Notes under the pieces: model-generated
Told to the model about the DNA's origin: nothing
Database searches by the model: none
What the model saw: only the letters and a program-made list of their open reading frames with translations
Translations under genes and position numbers: made by a program
Source: Acetobacteraceae bacterium
Lineage (GTDB): Bacteria; Pseudomonadota; Alphaproteobacteria; Acetobacterales; Acetobacteraceae
Direction of reading: 5' to 3'
Assembly (NCBI GenBank): GCA_027451405.1
Contig: DAIDJM010000065.1
Coordinates: forward strand, 1-64,000
Length of the DNA: 64,000 nt
Part shown: piece by piece, positions 58,836 through 64,000 of the stretch
Numbering within the stretch: position 1 is the stretch's first letter
Layout: each line of letters starts with the position of its first letter

Positions 58836-61800
58836 TCAGCTCCCGGCGGGTGAGGCAAGAACATGGCCGGCGATCGGCTCGATGCCGGCCAGGGGAATAC
58901 CAATCCAGCTTGGCCGGTTTGCGGCCTCGTAGCGGATTTCATAAGCGGCCTTCTCGATCAAAAAAAGCGTGAGCAACGCGGCTTCCGCGCCTTCCGGGAA
59001 CGGGCGCTCGTGGCCCGAGGCGAGGGCCTCGCGGTAGGCGGCGAGGAAGGCGTTGGCGGCGCCGGTGCGGAAATTGTCGACGAGTGCCGCGCGGCGTTCG
59101 GCGGCTTGCTCGGAGCCGGGCGTGCGGCCCGAAAGCGCGTGAGCACCGGCGTAATCGATCGAGCGGAGCAGGCCGGCGACGTCGCGCAGCGCGCAGGATT
59201 TGGCGCGGCGCTGCGCCATGGTCTTGGCCGGTTCGCCTTCGAAATCAATCAGCGTCGCGTCGCCCTGTGTGACCAGCACCTGGCCCAAATGAAAATCACC
59301 ATGCACCCGGGTTTGCAGCACGCCGTCACCGGCTGCGCGCGCGAGCGGGCGCAGGCGGGCCTGGAGCGCCGGCACCTGGGCCACGAAATTTTCGGCGCGG
59401 CGGCGCACCGTCTCGTCGGGCCACTCCGTGATGCGACCGATCGCCTCGGCGGCAAGCGCAATCTGTTCCGACGCAGCATCGGCCCAGTCCTCGAGCACGG
59501 CAGCATCCGCCGCTTCGGGAGCGAATTCAGGGCGCGGCGTGTCGCGCACCAGAACCAGGTGCATCTCGGCGAGCCGGCGGCCGATCGCGGCCATGAAGCC
59601 GAAGGCGCCGGCGAGCTCGTCCTGTGCGCCCTCGCCGCCCTCCATGCCGGCGGTCTCGGCGGCGGCGCGCTCGAGATAATCGAGCGTCCAGCTCCAGGCG
59701 TCGCCCTGATTCTGAACGAATTCCTGGGCAAGCATCACGGTGTGGGGCGTGCCGGAATCGTCGAGCCGCACGACTTCCCCGAGCAGTCGGGCGATGTTGG
59801 CGAAGCCGGCCTCGGTCAGATAGCCGGTCATTTCGGCTTCTGGATGCACGCCGGCCAGCACGCGGCGCACGATCTTGAGCACGATCGCATTGCCGATGAT
59901 CAGCGAGCTGTTGGATTGCTCGGCCGAGAGGCGGCGGATCTCGGCGTCCGGCGGCACGTCGCGGGCGTCGAGCCGCGGGGTCTTGCGGAAGACGAGCTGG
60001 CCGCCGGCGAACAGGACCGTGCGGGCATCGCGCAGCGCCGCGAGCATTTCGCGGGCAAAACCGTCGAGCGCGAACGCGTCGGTGAGGAAGGCGATCTGGG
60101 CGGCGCGGCGGACGCGGGCGAGTGCCAGCGCCATCGGCAGCGGGCCCGTGACGTCCTCCTCGCGGAAGATGCCGAGCGGGAGCACGTAATTTTCGGTGCG
60201 GTCGGCGAAGCGGGCTTCGGCTTCGGCGAACAGCGAGGCGGTGATGCCGCTGCCGAATTTGACGCCATAGGCGATGCGGGTGCCGAGCAGCTGTTCGCCC
60301 TTGGCGCCGAACCAGCGGCGCTTCTGCAGATAGGCGGGGAGCGCTTCGCCCTCGAGAATGCTGCGGCCGGCGGGGTCGAGCACTTCCTCGAGATATTGCC
60401 GGACGACGATGGTCGCGTAATCGGGCAGCGGGGCGGGCGCCGGCACATGCCAGGCGGGCATGTCGGATTCTGTTGCGAGAACAAACCAGTAAAACGCGTA
60501 GGCGGGCATGGTGAGCAGGTAGGTCATCTGGCCGATCGACGGGAAGATCGAGCCGCCGACGATGTCGACCGGCGTGCGGCCCGCGTAGGCCGAGAGGTCG
60601 AGCTCGACCGCCTGCGCGGTGCGCGAAAGATTATGCACGCAGAGCAGCGTCTCTTCCGTGCCGTCGCTGTATTCGCGGAGATAGATCAGCACCTTGCGGT
60701 TGCCGGGATAGAGGAAGCGCAGCGTGCCGCGGCCGAAGGCGGGATGGCGGCGGCGCACCGCGAGCATGGTGCGCATCCAATTCAGTAGCGAGTGCGGGTC
60801 GCGTGCCTGGGCTTCGACGTTGACCGCCTGGTAGCCGTAGATCGGGTCCATGATCGGCGGCAGCACGAGCGCCGCGGGGTCGGCACGGGAGAAGCCGCCA
60901 TTGCGGTCGACCGACCATTGCATGGGTGTGCGCACGCCGTCGCGGTCGCCTAAGTGGATGTTGTCGCCCATGCCGATTTCGTCGCCGTAATAGATGACGG
61001 GCGTGCCGGGCATCGACAGCAGGAGCGAGTTCATCAGCTCGATGCGTCGCCGGTCGCGCTCCAGCAGGGGCGCGAGTCGTCGCCGGATGCCGAGATTGAG
61101 GCGGGCGCGGCGGTCGGCGGCGTAGGTCTGCCAGAGATAGTCGCGCTCCGCGCTGGTCACCATCTCGAGCGTGAGCTCATCATGGTTGCGCAGAAAGATC
61201 GCCCATTGGCAGGTGATCGGGATTGCCGGCGTCTGGCGCATGATGTCGGTGATCGGGAAGCGATCCTCGCGCGCGATCGCCATGTACATGCGCGGCATCA
61301 GCGGGAAATGGAACGACATGTGGCATTCGTCGCCCTCGCCGAAATATTGCTGGGCGTCCTCGGGCCATTGATTGGCCTCGGCGAGCAGCATGCGGCCGGG
61401 CGCGTGGAGGTCGAGCTCGGCGCGGATGCGCTTGAGGATCGCGTGGGTCTCGGGCAGGTTTTCGTTGTTGGTACCTTCGCGCTCGACGAGATAGGGGACC
61501 GCGTCGAGGCGTAGCCCGTCGACGCCCATGTCGAGCCAGAAGCGCATGATCGAGAGCACTTCCTCGATCACCTGCGGGTTGTCGAAATTGAGGTCGGGTT
61601 GGTGCGCGTAGAAGCGATGCCAGTAATAGGCCTTTGCCTCTTCGTCCCAGGTCCAGTTGGATTTCTCGGTGTCGAGGAAGATGATCCGGGTGCCGGCATA
61701 TTTCCTGTCGTCGTCGGACCAGACATAAAAATCGCGTTCGGGGGAACCCGCGGGCGCGCGGCGGGCGCGCTGGAACCAGGGATGCTGGTCGGAGGTGTGG

Positions 61801-62144
61801 TTGATGACGAGTTCGGTGATCACCCGCAGATTGCGGGCGTGCGCGGCCTCGATGAAGCGGCGGATATCGGCGAGCGTGCCGTAATCGGGGTGGACGCCAC
61901 GGTAATCGGCGATGTCGTAGCCGTCGTCGCGGCGCGGCGAGGGATAGAAGGGCAGCATCCAGATCGCGGTGACGCCGAGTTCGGCGATGTAGTCGAGCTT
62001 GGCGAGCATGCCGGCGAAATCGCCGATGCCGTCATCGTTGGCATCGAAGAAGGATTTTGGATGCAGCTGATAGATCACCGCATCCTTGTACCAGGTCGGG
62101 TCGAGCACCAGGGTCTGAGAGAGAGGGTCAGTCTCGGTGTCCAT
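58836..62144 (-). CDS. treS: Trehalose synthase fused to maltokinase (TreS-Mak)
   Basis: The 1102-residue bifunctional protein turns trehalose into maltose and then maltose-1-phosphate. The N-terminal GH13 TreS part (residues ~10-550) carries Asp214 ([10 protein letters not shown]), Glu256 (LLAEANQW) and Asp322 (FLRNHDE). The C-terminal part (~590-1100) is a Pep2-type maltokinase with [10 protein letters not shown] near its start, and the kinase motifs [11 protein letters not shown] (about residue 948) and LIDFEGEP. Fusion of the two is common in proteobacteria. The start ATG overlaps the glgE stop by one base (TGATG). Confidence 0.96.
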   Translation of the reverse strand: MDTETDPLSQTLVLDPTWYKDAVIYQLHPKSFFDANDDGIGDFAGMLAKLDYIAELGVTAIWMLPFYPSPRRDDGYDIADYRGVHPDYGTLADIRRFIEAAHARNLRVITELVINHTSDQHPWFQRARRAPAGSPERDFYVWSDDDRKYAGTRIIFLDTEKSNWTWDEEAKAYYWHRFYAHQPDLNFDNPQVIEEVLSIMRFWLDMGVDGLRLDAVPYLVEREGTNNENLPETHAILKRIRAELDLHAPGRMLLAEANQWPEDAQQYFGEGDECHMSFHFPLMPRMYMAIAREDRFPITDIMRQTPAIPITCQWAIFLRNHDELTLEMVTSAERDYLWQTYAADRRARLNLGIRRRLAPLLERDRRRIELMNSLLLSMPGTPVIYYGDEIGMGDNIHLGDRDGVRTPMQWSVDRNGGFSRADPAALVLPPIMDPIYGYQAVNVEAQARDPHSLLNWMRTMLAVRRRHPAFGRGTLRFLYPGNRKVLIYLREYSDGTEETLLCVHNLSRTAQAVELDLSAYAGRTPVDIVGGSIFPSIGQMTYLLTMPAYAFYWFVLATESDMPAWHVPAPAPLPDYATIVVRQYLEEVLDPAGRSILEGEALPAYLQKRRWFGAKGEQLLGTRIAYGVKFGSGITASLFAEAEARFADRTENYVLPLGIFREEDVTGPLPMALALARVRRAAQIAFLTDAFALDGFAREMLAALRDARTVLFAGGQLVFRKTPRLDARDVPPDAEIRRLSAEQSNSSLIIGNAIVLKIVRRVLAGVHPEAEMTGYLTEAGFANIARLLGEVVRLDDSGTPHTVMLAQEFVQNQGDAWSWTLDYLERAAAETAGMEGGEGAQDELAGAFGFMAAIGRRLAEMHLVLVRDTPRPEFAPEAADAAVLEDWADAASEQIALAAEAIGRITEWPDETVRRRAENFVAQVPALQARLRPLARAAGDGVLQTRVHGDFHLGQVLVTQGDATLIDFEGEPAKTMAQRRAKSCALRDVAGLLRSIDYAGAHALSGRTPGSEQAAERRAALVDNFRTGAANAFLAAYREALASGHERPFPEGAEAALLTLFLIEKAAYEIRYEAANRPSWIGIPLAGIEPIAGHVLASPAGS

Positions 62145-63997
62145 CAGATCTCCGGCCGCACGCGCCACAGCGCGAAGGGCCGCTCCGGGGTGAGGGTTGT
62201 GCGTTGCATCTTGCCGCGCCAGACGAGCCGCTCGCCGCTCATCAGATCCTCGGCGACGGCGCTTGCATCGTCGGGCAGATGCCAGAGCCAGAGCGGGATT
62301 TCGAAATCCACCGGCTGGGGGTTACGGGGATCGACGCTGACCAGGGCCAGCACGACATTGGACCGGTCGGGGGTCGCCTTCTCATAGGCCAGCACCGCGT
62401 CGTTGTAGGCGTTGAGGAAGGTGAGGCCGAGATGGGTCTGCAGCGCCGGGTTGAGGCGGCGCGCCTCATTCAGCGCCGCGACCTCGCGCACGATATTGCC
62501 CGGCCTGTCCCAGTCCCAGGCACGCAGCTGGAATTTCTCGCTGTCGCGATATTCCTCGCGGCCCTCAAGCGCCTGCGCCTCGCACAGTTCGAACCCGTTA
62601 TAGACGCCCCAGAGGCCCGAGAGCGTCGCGGCAAGGGCGGCGCGGATCAGGAAGCCGCTGCGGCCGGAATATTGCAGGAAGATCGGGTTGATGTCGGGCG
62701 TGTTGACGAAGAAATGCGGGCGGAAAAAATCGCGCACCGGGGCTTCGGTGAGTTCTTGGAGATAGTCGGTGAGTTCGGACTTGCTGTTACGCCAAGTGAA
62801 GTAGGTGTAGCTCTGCGAGAAGCCGATCTTCGCCAGCCGATACATGATTTTCGGGCGGGTGAAGGCCTCGGCGAGGAAGATCGCGTCGGGGTGGCGGGCG
62901 CGCACTTCGGCGATCATCCATTCCCAGAACGGGAAAGGTTTGGTGTGGGGATTGTCCACGCGGAACAGCCGCACGCCGTGGCCGCACCAGAACAGCACGA
63001 TGTCGCAGAGCGCCCGCCATAGCCCGGGCACGGCGTCTTTGGCGTAGAAATCGACGTTGACGATGTCCTGGTATTTCTTCGGCGGGTTCTCGGCATATTT
63101 GATGGTGCCGTCGGGACGCCAGTCGAACCAGCCTTTGTGCTCGCGCAGCCAGGGATGGTCGGGCGAGCATTGCACGGCGAAATCGAGCGCGATCTCGAGA
63201 CCGTGGCGCGCGGCCTCGCGGCGGAGCTCGGCGAAATCCTCGAAGCTGCCGAGTTCGGGATGGAGCGCGTCGTGGCCTCCTTCCGCGGCGCCGATCGCGT
63301 AGGGGCTGCCGGGGTCGCCGGGCGCGGGGTTCAGCGTGTTGTTCGGGCCCTTGCGGTTGATCCGGCCGATCGGGTGGATCGGCGGGAAATAGAGCACGTC
63401 GAAACCCATCGCGCGGATGCGCGGAAGGTGGCGGATCACGTCGCGGAAATTGCCGTGGCGCGCGGGATCATCGGACAGCGAGCGGGGAAACACCTCATAC
63501 CAGCTGGCGAACCGGGCGCCGATGCGCTCGGCCTCGACCGGCACGGCATGACTTTCGACGCGATGCGGACGGTCGTCGGTTTCGTCCATCAAAGCGCGCA
63601 AATGCTCGTCGAGCATCGCCGCCCGCCGGGCCTCGGTCTCGAGCTTCTCGAGCGTTTTCAGATGCTCGGCGATGGCGCGTCCCGCCTTGCCGCGGTCGCG
63701 GGCGGCGGCGGCGCGCAGCAACGCCTCGCCCTCGCGCAGTTCGAGACTCGTATCGACGCCGGCAGCCGCTTTTTTCTGCACCTCGTCACGCCAGGTGGCA
63801 AAGCGGTCGTGCCAGGCGAGCACGGTGAATTCGTGCCGGCCCAGCGCGCCGAGCGGAAATTCCGCGGTCCAGCGATCGTTGCCGAGCGGGCGCATGCGCA
63901 CTTCGCGCCAGGCGAGGCTGCCAGGGCCGCGATGGCGAAGCGCCGCGGCGATCTGCTCATGGCCGTCGAACACGATATCGGCCTCCACGCGCAGCAC
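62144..63997 (-). CDS. glgE: Alpha-1,4-glucan:maltose-1-phosphate maltosyltransferase (5' end beyond window)
   Basis: GlgE (GH13) transfers maltose from maltose-1-phosphate onto alpha-glucan. About 617 residues are in the window; the family is ~660 long, so 30-50 N-terminal residues lie past 64000. The GTG near 63997 is not a true start. Motifs seen are [56 protein letters not shown] (nucleophile aspartate) and [10 protein letters not shown]. It is the first visible gene of the operon and is coupled to treS-mak. Confidence 0.95.
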   Translation of the reverse strand: MLRVEADIVFDGHEQIAAALRHRGPGSLAWREVRMRPLGNDRWTAEFPLGALGRHEFTVLAWHDRFATWRDEVQKKAAAGVDTSLELREGEALLRAAAARDRGKAGRAIAEHLKTLEKLETEARRAAMLDEHLRALMDETDDRPHRVESHAVPVEAERIGARFASWYEVFPRSLSDDPARHGNFRDVIRHLPRIRAMGFDVLYFPPIHPIGRINRKGPNNTLNPAPGDPGSPYAIGAAEGGHDALHPELGSFEDFAELRREAARHGLEIALDFAVQCSPDHPWLREHKGWFDWRPDGTIKYAENPPKKYQDIVNVDFYAKDAVPGLWRALCDIVLFWCGHGVRLFRVDNPHTKPFPFWEWMIAEVRARHPDAIFLAEAFTRPKIMYRLAKIGFSQSYTYFTWRNSKSELTDYLQELTEAPVRDFFRPHFFVNTPDINPIFLQYSGRSGFLIRAALAATLSGLWGVYNGFELCEAQALEGREEYRDSEKFQLRAWDWDRPGNIVREVAALNEARRLNPALQTHLGLTFLNAYNDAVLAYEKATPDRSNVVLALVSVDPRNPQPVDFEIPLWLWHLPDDASAVAEDLMSGERLVWRGKMQRTTLTPERPFALWRVRPEI

Positions 63998-64000
63998 CTC

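Noticed and set aside
58863-60788. 641-codon plus-strand frame antisense to treS-maltokinase
   Set aside because: Antisense of a strongly conserved gene, with His/Gly/Ala-rich sequence and no motif.

Overview
The window is GC-rich alphaproteobacterial DNA. From gene order I would place it in the Acetobacteraceae (order Rhodospirillales). The signs are ntrY-ntrX-dat-hfq-hflX, aroQ-accB-accC, tpiA-secG-pyrG-kdsA, murU-addB and a SUF operon led by an Rrf2 regulator. The family call is inference. It is mostly chromosomal housekeeping DNA; I see no phage, CRISPR array, rRNA or tRNA. The first ~745 bases look foreign to the rest. They hold a truncated murJ and a truncated GtrA-family gene whose reading runs directly into the first ~30 codons of sufC. 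That is either an assembly chimera or a real rearrangement.

Region by region. 1-834: foreign murJ/gtrA segment joined to a sufC fragment. 980-2912: Rrf2 regulator and sufB (minus strand). 3031-4890: SDR oxidoreductase divergent from a MmyB-type regulator. 5244-7499: aroQ-accB-accC (minus). 7597-12255: di-haem peroxidase, UspA protein, small lipoprotein, a MITE-like element and a secreted repeat protein. 12451-19854: ppiD, then tpiA, secG, an amine oxidase, pyrG and kdsA. 20006-24554: carotenoid oxygenase, a beta-helix protein, a LOV-domain histidine kinase divergent from its probable response regulator, and a small PepSY-like protein. 24803-31132: ntrYX-dat-hfq-hflX. 31223-35616: TonB receptor divergent from a NarX/NarL-type two-component pair. 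35636-40167: DUF1348 protein, nadE with a coupled small gene, and mntH divergent from mntR with a clear operator between them. 40167-48348: penicillin-acylase family protein, RDD protein, bpt, Tat-exported beta carbonic anhydrase, murU-like gene and addB. 48542-64000: one minus-strand operon, glgE, treS-maltokinase fusion, glgB, treZ, malQ, treY, otsA.

The last operon encodes both directions of glucan-trehalose interconversion. TreS-Mak, GlgE and GlgB turn trehalose into branched alpha-glucan through maltose and maltose-1-phosphate. TreY-TreZ release trehalose from glucan, MalQ reshuffles maltodextrins and OtsA adds de novo trehalose-6-phosphate. No otsB or treX is visible.

Two families of dispersed intergenic palindromes punctuate the window. 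One is an AT-rich paired-hairpin element of about 115-155 bp. It has seven two-sided copies and two degenerate ones, its stem ends covary, and it mostly lies between gene ends. The other is a GC-rich REP/BIME-like element bounded by GCCTCCGGCGG and its complement, with four copies. Copies of both families contribute stop codons, ribosome binding sites or start regions to neighbouring genes. I consider these elements the most interesting content here.
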